From positions 186,001-250,000 of the forward strand of contig NZ_JACOQL010000001.1 of NCBI RefSeq assembly GCF_014490725.1: DNA of 64,000 nucleotides, given 5' to 3'. Position 1 is the stretch's first letter. Each line of letters begins with the position of its first letter. This DNA comes from Paracoccus amoyensis. Lineage in GTDB: Bacteria; Pseudomonadota; Alphaproteobacteria; Rhodobacterales; Rhodobacteraceae. Positions 54,502-63,599 of this stretch are shown here, piece by piece. A program made the translations under genes and the position numbers. The notes under the pieces were generated by a model. That model searched no databases, was not told the origin of the DNA, and was given only the letters and a program-made list of their open reading frames with translations.

Positions 54502-55503
54502 ATGCCCACCCCACAACCACCACGTCAGAAACTGCGCGTTGCGGTGACTCGCCGTCTGCCGGAAGCCGTTGAAACCCGGATGAAAGAGCTTTTCGATGTC
54601 GTGTTACGGGACGAAGACAGCAAGCTAAGCCGGGACGACATCGTGCTGATGATGCGCGGCTGTGATGTGCTGGTGCCCACGGTGACGGATCAGATTGATG
54701 CCAATATGCTGGCGCAGGCTGGTGAGCGGCTGAAGCTGATCGCGAATTTCGGGGCCGGGGTGGATCATATCGATGTCCATTCGGCCCGTCAGCGCGGCAT
54801 TCTGGTATCCAACACGCCGGGCGTCGTGACCGAAGACACCGCAGACATGACCATGGCCCTGATCCTTGCCGTGACGCGCCGCATTCCCGAAGGTCTGGCC
54901 GAAATGCAGGCCGGTCGCTGGCAGGGTTGGGCGCCGACCGCGCATTTGGGGGGGCGCGTCGGTGGGCGTCGTCTGGGCATTCTGGGCATGGGCCGCATTG
55001 GTCAGGCCGTGGCGCGCCGCGCGAACGTCTTTGGGATGCAGGTCCATTACCACAACCGTAAACGCCTGCGCCCCGAGATCGAGGAAGAATTGCAGGCGAC
55101 CTATTGGGAAAGCCTGGATCAGATGCTGGCGCGAATGGACATCATCAGCGTCAACGCCCCGCATACGCCATCGACATTCCATTTGCTGAACGCACGCCGA
55201 CTGAAGCTGATGAAGCCGACAGCCGTGATCGTGAATACCTCGCGCGGCGAAGTGATTGATGAAAACGCCCTGACCCGGATGCTGCGTTCCGGTGAAATTG
55301 CCGGGGCGGGTCTGGACGTGTTTGAACACGGGCACGAGATCAACCCCCGCCTGCGCGAATTGTCGAATGTCGTCTTGCTGCCGCATATGGGTTCGGCCAC
55401 GGTCGAAGGCCGCGCCGAGATGGGCGAAAAAGTCATTATCAATATCAAGACCTTTGCCGACGGACACCGCCCACCGGACCTGGTCGTGCCATCAATGCTG
55501 TAA
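54502..55503 (+). CDS. D-2-hydroxyacid dehydrogenase, glyoxylate/hydroxypyruvate reductase-like
   Basis: Cytoplasmic reductase of 2-oxo acids, 333 residues. Motifs are IANFGAGVDHIDVHSARQRGI, the coenzyme fold LGILGMGRIGQAVARRANVFGM and VNTSRGEVIDENAL (Arg). DVFEHGHEINPRL and LLPHMGSATVEGRAEM carry Glu and His. Residues HNRKRL after the second strand lack the acidic residue favouring NAD and could prefer NADPH. Its start at 54502 is supported by a GTGAGG site. The MFS protein gene lies seven bases after its stop. Confidence 0.93.
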   Translation: MPTPQPPRQKLRVAVTRRLPEAVETRMKELFDVVLRDEDSKLSRDDIVLMMRGCDVLVPTVTDQIDANMLAQAGERLKLIANFGAGVDHIDVHSARQRGILVSNTPGVVTEDTADMTMALILAVTRRIPEGLAEMQAGRWQGWAPTAHLGGRVGGRRLGILGMGRIGQAVARRANVFGMQVHYHNRKRLRPEIEEELQATYWESLDQMLARMDIISVNAPHTPSTFHLLNARRLKLMKPTAVIVNTSRGEVIDENALTRMLRSGEIAGAGLDVFEHGHEINPRLRELSNVVLLPHMGSATVEGRAEMGEKVIINIKTFADGHRPPDLVVPSML

Positions 55504-55509
55504 GACAAC

Positions 55510-56655
55510 ATGAACATTGCTTCACATGCCAGAATGGCTGTCTCTGGCCTGTTCTTTCTGAACGGGCTGATGGTTGGCAGTTGGGCACCCAAAATCCCCG
55601 TCCTGATGGAGCGTCTTGGCATCAGCGAGGCCACGATGGGCCTGATCGTTCTGTGCATGGGGATCGGCTCGGTCACGATGATGCCGGTCTTTGGCGCACT
55701 GACGGCGCGTCGGGGGTCGACCTATTCGGTGCGTCTGGCGGCGATTCTGGCAACGCCGGTCCTGCTGTTGATGTCGCTGGCGCCCAACCTGTGGACGGTG
55801 GTGATCACGGTGCTGATGTTTGGCGCGACTATTGGCGGCATGGATGTGGCGATGAACGCCAATGCCGTCGCGGTCGAACGTGCCCGCCGACGGGCGATCA
55901 TGTCATCCTGCCATGGATTCTGGAGCCTTGGCGGCGTTGCAGGGGCCGGTCTGGGCGGCATCGCCATCACCTATCTGGGTGAGGTCGGGCATGCCGTCGT
56001 CCTGACGGTCGTTCTGGCCGCGGGCCTTGCACTGGTCTTTCCGCGCCTGTTGCAGGATGTGCCCAGCCATGCTGACCGCGCCAGCACGCCGCTGCGCCTG
56101 CCCAATACATTGCTGCCCTATGTCATCGGTCTGGTCGCGCTGTGCTGCATGATCCCCGAGGGGGCGATTCTGGACTGGGCCGCTGTCTACCTTCAGCGCG
56201 AATTGGGCGCTTCGCTGGCGTTGGCCGGTTGGGGCTTTGCCGCCTGCGCGGGCACAATGGCCGTGATGCGGTTTTTGGGCGATGTGATCCGGCAATGGCT
56301 GGGCGCGGTCACAACTTTGCGGATCAGCGCCGTGATCGCCATTATCGGTTTGGCGATTGCGGGCCTGTCATCTTCACCTGTTGCCGCGATCGCGGGGTTT
56401 GCAGTGGCCGGTTTCGGCCTGGCCAATATGGTGCCTATCGCGTTTTCAGCGGCGGGAAATCTGCCGGGGATGGCCAACGGCGTCGGCCTGTCCGTGGTCA
56501 CGACCATGGGTTATTCCGGCATTCTTCTGGCGCCCGGAAGCATCGGTTTTCTGGCTGAATATACCAGCTTTTCGACCATCTATTTCGGGCTGGCTTTGCT
56601 GCTTCTGTTCCCGTTGGCGATGTCGCGATTGATGAAAACAGCGGATTTCGGTTAG
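55510..56655 (+). CDS. MFS transporter, YbjJ-like
   Basis: Membrane protein of 381 residues with about twelve hydrophobic segments. GTWAPKIPVLM-like SWAPKIPVLMERLGISEATMGL at the start and AMNANAVAVERARRRAIMSSCHGFWSLGGVAGAGLGG in the middle are characteristic of the sugar- or YbjJ-type MFS group. It is close behind the hydroxyacid dehydrogenase, so perhaps cotranscribed. Substrate unknown. Confidence 0.87.
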   Translation: MNIASHARMAVSGLFFLNGLMVGSWAPKIPVLMERLGISEATMGLIVLCMGIGSVTMMPVFGALTARRGSTYSVRLAAILATPVLLLMSLAPNLWTVVITVLMFGATIGGMDVAMNANAVAVERARRRAIMSSCHGFWSLGGVAGAGLGGIAITYLGEVGHAVVLTVVLAAGLALVFPRLLQDVPSHADRASTPLRLPNTLLPYVIGLVALCCMIPEGAILDWAAVYLQRELGASLALAGWGFAACAGTMAVMRFLGDVIRQWLGAVTTLRISAVIAIIGLAIAGLSSSPVAAIAGFAVAGFGLANMVPIAFSAAGNLPGMANGVGLSVVTTMGYSGILLAPGSIGFLAEYTSFSTIYFGLALLLLFPLAMSRLMKTADFG

Positions 56656-56661
56656 GTTGTC

Positions 56662-57471
56662 CTAGCGGTAAACCTGCGCCTCGGACGGAAAGCTGCGGTC
56701 ACGGACGGCGGCGGCGTATTCCGCGATGGCGTCGGATGCCTGCGTGCCCAGATCGCCAAACTTGCGCACGAAGCGCGGCACGCGACCCGACAGGCCCAGC
56801 ATGTCGTCCAGCACCAGAATTTGACCATCACAACGGTTCGAGGCCCCGATGCCGATGGTGGGGATCGCGACGGACTGGGTGATCTGATCGGCCAACCCCT
56901 CGATCACGCCTTCCACGACCAGACTGAATGCACCGGCCTGTTCGACGGCGCGGGCATCGGCGATATGTGCGGGCCATGTGGCCTGATCGCGTCCCTGCGT
57001 CTTGAACCCGCCCATGGTGTTCGTGGCCTGCGGGGTCAGGCCGATATGGCCCATGACGGGAATTCCACGTTCGGTCAGGAATCGGATCGTGTCGGCCATG
57101 CGCAGGCCGCCTTCCAGCTTTACGGCACCGCAGCCGGTTTCCGCCATGATGCGGCCGGCATTACGAAACGCTTGCTGGGGGCTTTCTTCATAGCTTCCAA
57201 AGGGCATGTCGACCACGACAATGGCCCGTTCGCTGCCGCGCATGACCGCCTGCCCATGCAGGATCATCATGTCCAATGTGACCCCAATGGTCGAGGGCAG
57301 GCCATGGATCACCATGCCCACACTGTCACCGACCAGGATCACCTCGGCGTGCTGATCGACCATCGCGGCCATTGGTGCGGTATAGGCGGTCAACGCGACA
57401 ATGGGCGTGTCACCCTTGCGCGCGGCGATCTGCGGGACGGTAAAGCGACGGATCGGGGCATGGGCGGACAT
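56662..57471 (-). CDS. panB: 3-methyl-2-oxobutanoate hydroxymethyltransferase
   Basis: Pantothenate pathway enzyme making ketopantoate, 269 residues. Motifs are [48 protein letters not shown], and GHIGLTPQ. The C-terminal [21 protein letters not shown] follows. It is nine bases after panC on the minus strand and would be cotranscribed with it. Convergent with the MFS gene. Confidence 0.96.
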   Translation of the reverse strand: MSAHAPIRRFTVPQIAARKGDTPIVALTAYTAPMAAMVDQHAEVILVGDSVGMVIHGLPSTIGVTLDMMILHGQAVMRGSERAIVVVDMPFGSYEESPQQAFRNAGRIMAETGCGAVKLEGGLRMADTIRFLTERGIPVMGHIGLTPQATNTMGGFKTQGRDQATWPAHIADARAVEQAGAFSLVVEGVIEGLADQITQSVAIPTIGIGASNRCDGQILVLDDMLGLSGRVPRFVRKFGDLGTQASDAIAEYAAAVRDRSFPSEAQVYR

Positions 57472-57480
57472 GAAACCTCC

Positions 57481-58338
57481 TTACGGATGGGCGACGCGTT
57501 GGTCGATCAGCAGGACATCACCGAAACGAACGGCCAGCAAAATCACGACGGGTTGCCGGATCGTCTGAACCCGCGACAGATGGGCGGCATCGCGAATGTC
57601 GATGGACCGGATATCGGCGCGTGGTTCGGATTTCAGGATCGCGCGGATTTCCTTGCGCAGGACAGGCAAGGATGCGCCATCGGCGATCATCGATTGCGCG
57701 TGGTCCAAAGCGGCATTCAGGATCGGCGCCACGGCCCGATCCTCGGGCGTCAGGCGGCGATTGCGCGATGACATGGCCAGACCATCGGCTTCGCGCACCG
57801 TCGGCACGGGAAGGATTTCGACCGGCATGTCCAGATCGGCGACCATTTGGCGAACAATGGTCAGTTGCTGGTAATCCTTTTCGCCAAAGGTCGCGACATC
57901 CGGGCCGACGATATTGAACAGCTTGGTGACGATGGTCGTCATGCCCCGGAAATGGCCGGGACGCATGCGCCCCATCAGCATTCGCGACAGGCTGGTCACA
58001 TCGACGACAGTCTGCGCACCAGCGCGATAGATCTCGGTGACATCAGGAAGGAAGGCGCCATCGCAACCAGCCTCGCGCAGCAGGCGCAGGTCGCCCTCTT
58101 CGTCGCGTGGGTATAGCGCCAGATCGGTTTTCTGATCGAATTGCGTGGGATTCACGAAGATCGAGGTCACGATCCGGCCACCGCCGCGGGCATCCAGCCA
58201 ATCGCGTGCGCAGCGCACCAATGTGAGATGTCCCTCATGCAGCGCGCCCATGGTTGGCACCAGCGCGATCCGCTGACCATTCGCGCGCCATTCGGCCGCG
58301 CATTCGCGCATCGACTGCTTGTCGCGGCTGATCTGCAT
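57481..58338 (-). CDS. panC: Pantothenate synthetase
   Basis: ATP-dependent ligase of pantoate and beta-alanine, 285 residues from the ATG at 58338, with GGGAGG four bases upstream. The nucleotide-binding LVPTMGALHEGHLTLV is near residue 25, with FVNPTQF, VTKLFNIVGPDVATFGEKDYQQL and DGLAMSSRNRRL beyond. Precedes panB in the same transcript. Confidence 0.96.
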   Translation of the reverse strand: MQISRDKQSMRECAAEWRANGQRIALVPTMGALHEGHLTLVRCARDWLDARGGGRIVTSIFVNPTQFDQKTDLALYPRDEEGDLRLLREAGCDGAFLPDVTEIYRAGAQTVVDVTSLSRMLMGRMRPGHFRGMTTIVTKLFNIVGPDVATFGEKDYQQLTIVRQMVADLDMPVEILPVPTVREADGLAMSSRNRRLTPEDRAVAPILNAALDHAQSMIADGASLPVLRKEIRAILKSEPRADIRSIDIRDAAHLSRVQTIRQPVVILLAVRFGDVLLIDQRVAHP

Positions 58339-58501
58339 TATTCCTCCCAAGGCCCTGTCAGGTTGGGCCAAGCTAAGACCTTGCCGATTATGGAGCAAGT
58401 GCTGCGTTGCAGCATGTCGTTTTTCGCTGCCAATGGTCGGCCCTGTAGGACGCAATGTAACTGCCTCTGGCACAAACAACCAAACACCCAAGGAGACGGG
58501 A

Positions 58502-61003
58502 ATGAAGTCGCATGTGAAGGTTCTGGTGGTTGGCGGTGGGGCTGTCGGTTGCGGTATTGCCTATCATCTGGCGAAGGCCGGCTGGGATACGATGCTGGTC
58601 GAACGGGATGAGCTGACGGCAGGTTCAACCTGGCATGCGGCGGGTCTGCTCCCCTTGTTCAACATGGGGTATGCAACCAGCCATATCCACGACTATTCGG
58701 TCAAGCTTTATGCCGCGTTAGAGGCCGAGACGGGGCTGAACGCCGGTTTCACCCGCTGCGGCAACCTGCGCATGGCGCAGACGGATGCGCGGATGGACGA
58801 ATACATGCTGTATTCGGCAACCGCCGAAACCGTGGGGGTGGAACACGAATTCCTGACCCCCGCCCAAATGAAGGACCGCTGGCCGCTGCTGCGGACCGAT
58901 GATCTGAAAGGTGCGCTGTTCCATCCGACCGACGGCTATATCAACCCTGCGGACGTGACGCAGGCCATGGCCAAAGGCGCGCGGATGGCCGGTGCCACGA
59001 TCGAGCGCCGGATTCAGGTCAACGCCTATCGCTGGACCGGGTCGGAATGGATCGTCACCTGCGAACGCATGGTGGAAAAGGGCGGTAATCTTATCCCCTC
59101 GGGCGAAGAGTTCGAGATTCATGCCGAACATGTCGTGACCGCCACCGGCAACCACGCACAGCGCACGGCGCGACTGCTGGGTATCCGTATTCCGGCGATC
59201 CCGGTTGAACACCAGTATATCGTGACCGAACCCGATCCGGCGTTGGTCGCATGGCGTGCGGCAGGCAACCCGGAACACCCGGTTCTGCGTGATGCCGATG
59301 CAAAATGGTATGTCCGGGAAGAACGGGGCGGCTGGATCCTTGGCCCCTATGAACGCAACGCGCCCGCCCGGTTCCTGTATGATGTCCCCGAATCCTTCCG
59401 CGCCGACCTGTTCCCGCTGGATCTGGAACGGATCGAAGAGGAATACATGTCGATGATCCACCGTCTGCCGACCTCGGAAGAGGTAGGGTTGAAGGACGAT
59501 TTCAACGGCCCGATCTGCTATACGCCGGATGGTAACCCGCTGGTTGGCCCGGCACCGGGTCTGCGCAATATGTGGCTGGCCGAAGGTTTCAGCTTTGGCA
59601 TCACGGCCGCGGGTGGCGTGGGCCATTACCTGACCCAGATGATGGTCGAGGGCGAGGCCGAGATCGACATGGCCAGCCTTGATCCCCGCCGCTATGGCAA
59701 CTGGATGACCACCGAATACGCGGCCAAGAAGAACGAGGAATGCTATGAGCATGTCTTTATCCTGCACCACCCGGATGAAGAACGTGAGGCATGCCGTCCG
59801 CTGCGCACCTCGCCGGCCTATGACCGCCAGAAGGCACGCGGTGCCCAGTTCGGCAGCGTGAACGGCTGGGACCGCCCGAACTATTACGGCCCGCTGGATG
59901 CACCCGCCGACTTCGATCACAACGCCCGCAGTTTCCGTCGTGGTGGTTGGTGGCAATATGCCAGGGCCGAGGCCGACGCGATCCGCAATGCCGCAGGCCT
60001 GATCGATGCCACCGCATTTGCCAAACACATGGTCAAAGGGCCGGGTGCGACGGCGTTCCTTGATTGGCTGACGACCAACAAGCTGCCCAAGGTCGGCCGT
60101 ATCAACCTGACCTATGCGCTGACCGATGCAGGCACGACGCGGACGGAATACACCATCGTTCGTCTGGCCGAGAATGAATATTACCTTGTCTCGGCCGGGG
60201 CATGGACGGATTACGACGCCGACAACCTCATCAAATCAGCCGAGGATTTCATGGCTGCTGGCGGTGAGTATGTCAGCATTCAGGATGTGACGACCCAATG
60301 GGGCGTCTTTGCCATCGCAGGCCCCGCATCGCGGGACATTCTGAAAAAGCTGATCCGGGACGCAGAGCCTGAAACTGCCCTGTCGAACAAGCGTTTTCCA
60401 TGGCTTTCGGCCAAACGGATCGAATTGGGCATGGTGCCGGTCAACGCCATCCGCGTCGCCTATACCGGCGAATTGGGATGGGAATTGCATCACCCGATCG
60501 AAATGCAGAACCACCTGTTCGACCGACTGATGGAAGCCGGAGAACCGCTCGGCCTGAAGCTGGTCGGCGCACGGGCGCAGAACTGGCTGCGCCAGGAAAA
60601 ATCCTATCGCGCGTTCGGGACCGAATTGGGCCGCGATGCGACGCCGCTGGAAGCCGGGCTGGATCGCTTTGTCGATCTGTCCAAGGATTTCAAGGGCAAA
60701 GCCGCGATGGAGGCCAAGGGCATCCGTTCCAAATGCGTCACGGTGCTGATCGACGGTCCGGCGGATGCCGATCCGTGGGGGCGCGAGGGCCTGTTCCAGG
60801 ATGGCCAGCGGGTCGGGCGCCTGACCTCGGGCGGCTATTCGGCGGCCTTTGGCAAGCAAATCGGAATGGGCTATGTCCGCCCCGATCTGGCCGAGCCGGG
60901 AACCAGGTTGCAGGTTCGCATGTTCGGCGATCTTTGGGATGCGGAAGTGACCGAAGACAGCCCCTATGATCCGCAAAACCAGCGTATCCGTCAGGACGGC
61001 TGA
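58502..61003 (+). CDS. Dimethylglycine/sarcosine dehydrogenase-type FAD enzyme
   Basis: Bipartite enzyme of 833 residues. The N-terminal FAD domain has HVKVLVVGGGAVGCGIAYHLAKAG at residue 4 and GSTWHAAGLLP near residue 40; the histidine is the covalent-FAD site known in DMGDH. From about residue 480 comes an aminomethyltransferase-like GcvT half (AGLIDATAFAKHMVKGPGA, VFAIAGPASRDIL, GELGWELHHPIEMQNHLF). It oxidises N-methylglycine derivatives and passes the one-carbon unit to tetrahydrofolate. AAGGAG precedes the ATG. The specific methylated amine is uncertain. Confidence 0.92.
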   Translation: MKSHVKVLVVGGGAVGCGIAYHLAKAGWDTMLVERDELTAGSTWHAAGLLPLFNMGYATSHIHDYSVKLYAALEAETGLNAGFTRCGNLRMAQTDARMDEYMLYSATAETVGVEHEFLTPAQMKDRWPLLRTDDLKGALFHPTDGYINPADVTQAMAKGARMAGATIERRIQVNAYRWTGSEWIVTCERMVEKGGNLIPSGEEFEIHAEHVVTATGNHAQRTARLLGIRIPAIPVEHQYIVTEPDPALVAWRAAGNPEHPVLRDADAKWYVREERGGWILGPYERNAPARFLYDVPESFRADLFPLDLERIEEEYMSMIHRLPTSEEVGLKDDFNGPICYTPDGNPLVGPAPGLRNMWLAEGFSFGITAAGGVGHYLTQMMVEGEAEIDMASLDPRRYGNWMTTEYAAKKNEECYEHVFILHHPDEEREACRPLRTSPAYDRQKARGAQFGSVNGWDRPNYYGPLDAPADFDHNARSFRRGGWWQYARAEADAIRNAAGLIDATAFAKHMVKGPGATAFLDWLTTNKLPKVGRINLTYALTDAGTTRTEYTIVRLAENEYYLVSAGAWTDYDADNLIKSAEDFMAAGGEYVSIQDVTTQWGVFAIAGPASRDILKKLIRDAEPETALSNKRFPWLSAKRIELGMVPVNAIRVAYTGELGWELHHPIEMQNHLFDRLMEAGEPLGLKLVGARAQNWLRQEKSYRAFGTELGRDATPLEAGLDRFVDLSKDFKGKAAMEAKGIRSKCVTVLIDGPADADPWGREGLFQDGQRVGRLTSGGYSAAFGKQIGMGYVRPDLAEPGTRLQVRMFGDLWDAEVTEDSPYDPQNQRIRQDG

Positions 61004-61010
61004 TTACGCC

Positions 61011-61595
61011 TCAAGCAACTGTGTTCACCTTGACCAGAAGCTTCAGGATGCTGGAGAAACTGGGCGGGGTGAACGGCGCGCTTGGCGCGCGCGGCTTGCT
61101 CATGTGCAGGGATGAATAGCCGTGAACCATCGACCATGTCATGATTTCAAGACGATCCCCGTTGTCGGACGATTTGAACGGGGAGCATGCTTGTTGCAGG
61201 ATGGCGTAACTTTTGGTGGCCTGCTTGCTCAGCTCTGGCGTCGGCGCCAGAAGTTCGTCGAACATCAGGCGAAACAACCCGGTATGGGTTTCTGCGAATT
61301 TGATATAACTGACTGAAACGGCTTCCAGTTTTTCGAAATCGTCGCCGTCGGCTGACTGTCTGTGCGCCTCTGACATCGTCTGTGCAAACATTTCGAACCC
61401 ACGCTCGCCTATGGCTGCGCGCAGGCCTGACAGACCGTCGAAGTAATGCGCCGGTGCGGCATGAGAGACCCCTGCAAGTGCGGCGATTCGTCGAAGTGAA
61501 AGGCTTTCACATTCATCCTCGGCAAGCAGTTCTATTCCTGCTTGTATCAGCTTTTCACGGACACAACCGCGACCCTCATTTTTATTTCTGATCAT
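61011..61595 (-). CDS. TetR family transcriptional regulator
   Basis: 194 residues. The helix-turn-helix lies near residues 30-60 (SLSLRRIAALAGVSHAAPAHYFDGLSGLRAAI). The rest is helical. A perfect 15-base palindrome lies 21 bases upstream of the start, suggesting self-control. It is convergent with the dehydrogenase gene, so a direct role on that gene is not apparent. Confidence 0.88.
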   Translation of the reverse strand: MIRNKNEGRGCVREKLIQAGIELLAEDECESLSLRRIAALAGVSHAAPAHYFDGLSGLRAAIGERGFEMFAQTMSEAHRQSADGDDFEKLEAVSVSYIKFAETHTGLFRLMFDELLAPTPELSKQATKSYAILQQACSPFKSSDNGDRLEIMTWSMVHGYSSLHMSKPRAPSAPFTPPSFSSILKLLVKVNTVA

Positions 61596-61616
61596 TTTAG
61601 TTCAGGTGTCCCTTAC

Positions 61617-61631
61617 CTTGACAATGTCAAG
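61617..61631. promoter_or_regulatory. Palindrome upstream of the TetR gene
   Basis: CTTGACA-A-TGTCAAG, perfect, 21 bases before the TetR start. Its minus-strand reading also provides a TTGACA that could serve as -35. Candidate autoregulatory operator. Confidence 0.55.
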
Positions 61632-61916
61632 CGCAGCGGGGATGTTCTTCGAGCCCAGAGGTAGAGTTATGCACGTTCGTGTTTCCAAGGCGTGCTTGTT
61701 TTGGCAGTGTAAAAATCTGGGCGGCCCGTTGAAGGCTCTGGTCTGGATTTTAGTCATTTATTTGTTTTTGTTTTTCAGGCCAGAGCCCCCAACATTCCGC
61801 TGAGAGTTGAATCCCGCTGAGTCTTCTGTTCGATGTCTCGAATTTTAAACCGAATTGAACTGCGGTAAAAGTTGACGTTTCAGTCACGTTACCAAGGAAA
61901 TTCAACTAAAACAAAA
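61632..61916. other. Intergenic region without a supported gene
   Basis: 285 bases, less GC-rich than surroundings. A plus-strand frame to 61803 includes a hydrophobic stretch (ALVWILVIYLFLFF) but has no ribosome site or known family. Confidence 0.45.
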
Positions 61917-61942
61917 GGCCGGACCCGAGGGTCCGGCCTTTT
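61917..61942 (-). terminator. Terminator after tRNA-Gly
   Basis: GGCCGGACCC and GGGTCCGGCC, a perfect 10-bp repeat with a two-base centre (61917-61938), T-rich on the minus strand after the stem and on the plus strand as well. It lies directly after the CCA end of the tRNA. Confidence 0.8.
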
Positions 61943-61947
61943 TGTAT

Positions 61948-62022
61948 TGGAGCGGGCGATGAGATTCGAACTCACGACCCTAACCTTGGCAAGGTTATGC
62001 TCTACCCCTGAGCTACGCCCGC
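61948..62022 (-). tRNA. tRNA-Gly (anticodon GCC)
   Basis: Cloverleaf on the minus strand. The acceptor stem is GCGGGCG/CGCCCGC, with discriminator T and an encoded CCA. The anticodon arm AACCT-TGCCAAG-GTT gives GCC. The T arm GTGAG-TTCGAAT-CTCAT is complete. The tRNA-Gly terminator follows at 61917-61942. Confidence 0.95.
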
Positions 62023-62181
62023 ATCCGTTACCTTCGACGTTTCCGCCTTCGGTGAGCGGTGATTTATGGGACCGCGTCGGGGGGTGCAAGGGGAAAAATG
62101 CGCATTCCGGCAGATTTTTTTCATGGCATTGACGACAGGCCCGTATTTACTGACTGTCAAAGGCCATCATAGGGACAGATC

Positions 62182-62799
62182 ATGCGGCCAGCCGATCAAT
62201 TGACAGCGTTCGTTTGCAAATCTCTGAATGCCGGGCACGACCGGCAGGCTATCTCAGGCGCTATGCTGCAAGCCGGATGGTCTGCCAAAGAGGTTGCAGC
62301 CGCGCTGGATGGCTGGGCAGATGCTGGCAATGGCATGCCGCCGGTCCCAAGGCCAGGAAGCGTTATCCGGGCCCGCTCGGTGGTTTCTTACGGGCTTTTG
62401 TTCATCTCACTGGCGATGGTGGCCTGGCATATCGTCTGGCTTGGTTTTGGCATCATCGAAGCCATTATTCCCGATCTGTCCGATTTTGGCGCCACGCCGC
62501 ATGCGATGCGGTGGTCGATTGCGATGCTGATCGTGTTCGTGCCGCTGTTTCTGCTGCTTGACCGGCGACGTGACGTGCATTTGGGCAAGGAACACGTCCG
62601 GCGTGCCTTGCCGGAGCGGCGGTGGTTCGCCTCGGTCAGTTTGCTTGTGGCATCGCTGGTTCTGATCGGCGATCTGGTCGCGTCGGTCTATGCGCTACTG
62701 ACCGGCGACCTGACCATCCGCTTTGCCGCCAAGGCGTTTCTGGTCGCCGGCGTTGGAGCGTTGGTGATGATCTATTATCGGGGTGACATGAATGTCTGA
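62182..62799 (+). CDS. DUF5671-like membrane protein
   Basis: 205 residues. The first 45 residues (QAISGAMLQAGWSAKEVAAALDGWAD) look like a small helical cap that resembles a domain in DUF5671 proteins. Four hydrophobic segments follow, beginning SVVSYGLLFISLAMVAWHIVWL. No function is known for such proteins. It overlaps the next gene by eight bases. Confidence 0.75.
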   Translation: MRPADQLTAFVCKSLNAGHDRQAISGAMLQAGWSAKEVAAALDGWADAGNGMPPVPRPGSVIRARSVVSYGLLFISLAMVAWHIVWLGFGIIEAIIPDLSDFGATPHAMRWSIAMLIVFVPLFLLLDRRRDVHLGKEHVRRALPERRWFASVSLLVASLVLIGDLVASVYALLTGDLTIRFAAKAFLVAGVGALVMIYYRGDMNV

Positions 62800-63214
62800 T
62801 GGCAAACAGTCCCTCGCCGTTTGGGGCATCGCAGGCTTGGCGTTGCTGGCCATCGGTCTTGGTCTGACAATCACCGGCGGCCCGTTGCAAGGCCGCAAGG
62901 AACGTCGCGACGCCGTTCGGTATGAGGACCTGATGCGTCTGGCCCAACAGGCACGTTGTTTGCATGACGCGGACCAGTTGCGGGGAACAGGGCTTGGCCC
63001 AGTCGACGCCTGTCCTGACGATGTCCGAGCCGCGGACCCCTACACGCATCAGCCGTATCAGATCACGGCAGTGGCTCCGCAGCATTTGCGCCTATGCGCA
63101 TCGTTCGAGCTGACCGAGGATGAAGCCCCGTGGGTGCGGCAATACAATCAGCAATGGCAGGGCGATTGCGTCGTGGTGGAATTGGATGAAAACGCCGTGG
63201 CGGAACCGCGTTAG
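62792..63214 (+). CDS. Membrane-anchored protein of unknown function
   Basis: 140 residues. One N-terminal membrane helix (AVWGIAGLALLAIGLGLTITGG) is followed by a soluble part with four cysteines (ARCLHD, DACPDD, LRLCAS, GDCVVV). This would fit a periplasmic domain with two disulfides. It overlaps the preceding DUF5671-like gene and probably acts with it. Its function is not recognised. Confidence 0.7.
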   Translation: MSDGKQSLAVWGIAGLALLAIGLGLTITGGPLQGRKERRDAVRYEDLMRLAQQARCLHDADQLRGTGLGPVDACPDDVRAADPYTHQPYQITAVAPQHLRLCASFELTEDEAPWVRQYNQQWQGDCVVVELDENAVAEPR

Positions 63215-63576
63215 TCGCGCCCGATCCGTCCCAGATGCGTATCGCGAAAACCGGTGGGTCGCTTCAGCCCATAGCCAAGGGCGCGATCCATCCCGACATG
63301 CGCGACCCACACCATGCCAATCGGAATCAGATTGGTCATCCCGCCAAGAAGGCCGACCACCGCCAGGATGATTCCGAAACTGTAAAGATGGAACAGGTTA
63401 TAGACAAAGGCGCCCGCGCGTGATCCGGCCAGATAACCCAACATCGCAATGTCAGGTGCCAACAACGCCACAGGCCAAATCCAAACGGGCCAGCCGATCT
63501 GCGTGACGCCAGCCAGCAGCACTGCCGCGAAGAAAATCAACAGACCTTCAAGGCGCTGCCACTGGATGGTTGTCAT
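63211..63576 (-). CDS. DUF4260 family membrane protein
   Basis: 121 residues with about four hydrophobic segments. WQRLEGLLIFFAAVLLAG, LLAPDIAMLGYLAGSRAGAFVYNLFHLY and AHVGMDRALGYGLKRPTGFRDTHLGRIGRD are the family pattern of DUF4260. It is convergent with the preceding gene, overlapping its stop by four bases. Its role is unknown. 23 bases after uvrA's stop on the same strand. Confidence 0.88.
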   Translation of the reverse strand: MTTIQWQRLEGLLIFFAAVLLAGVTQIGWPVWIWPVALLAPDIAMLGYLAGSRAGAFVYNLFHLYSFGIILAVVGLLGGMTNLIPIGMVWVAHVGMDRALGYGLKRPTGFRDTHLGRIGRD

Positions 63577-63599
63577 GCTCTGCCCCCTGGAGATGTGCC

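Noticed and set aside
61606..61803. Small frame with a hydrophobic stretch downstream of the TetR palindrome
   Set aside because: No ribosome site, no family, and AT-richer DNA readily gives hydrophobic codons. Left as unassigned.
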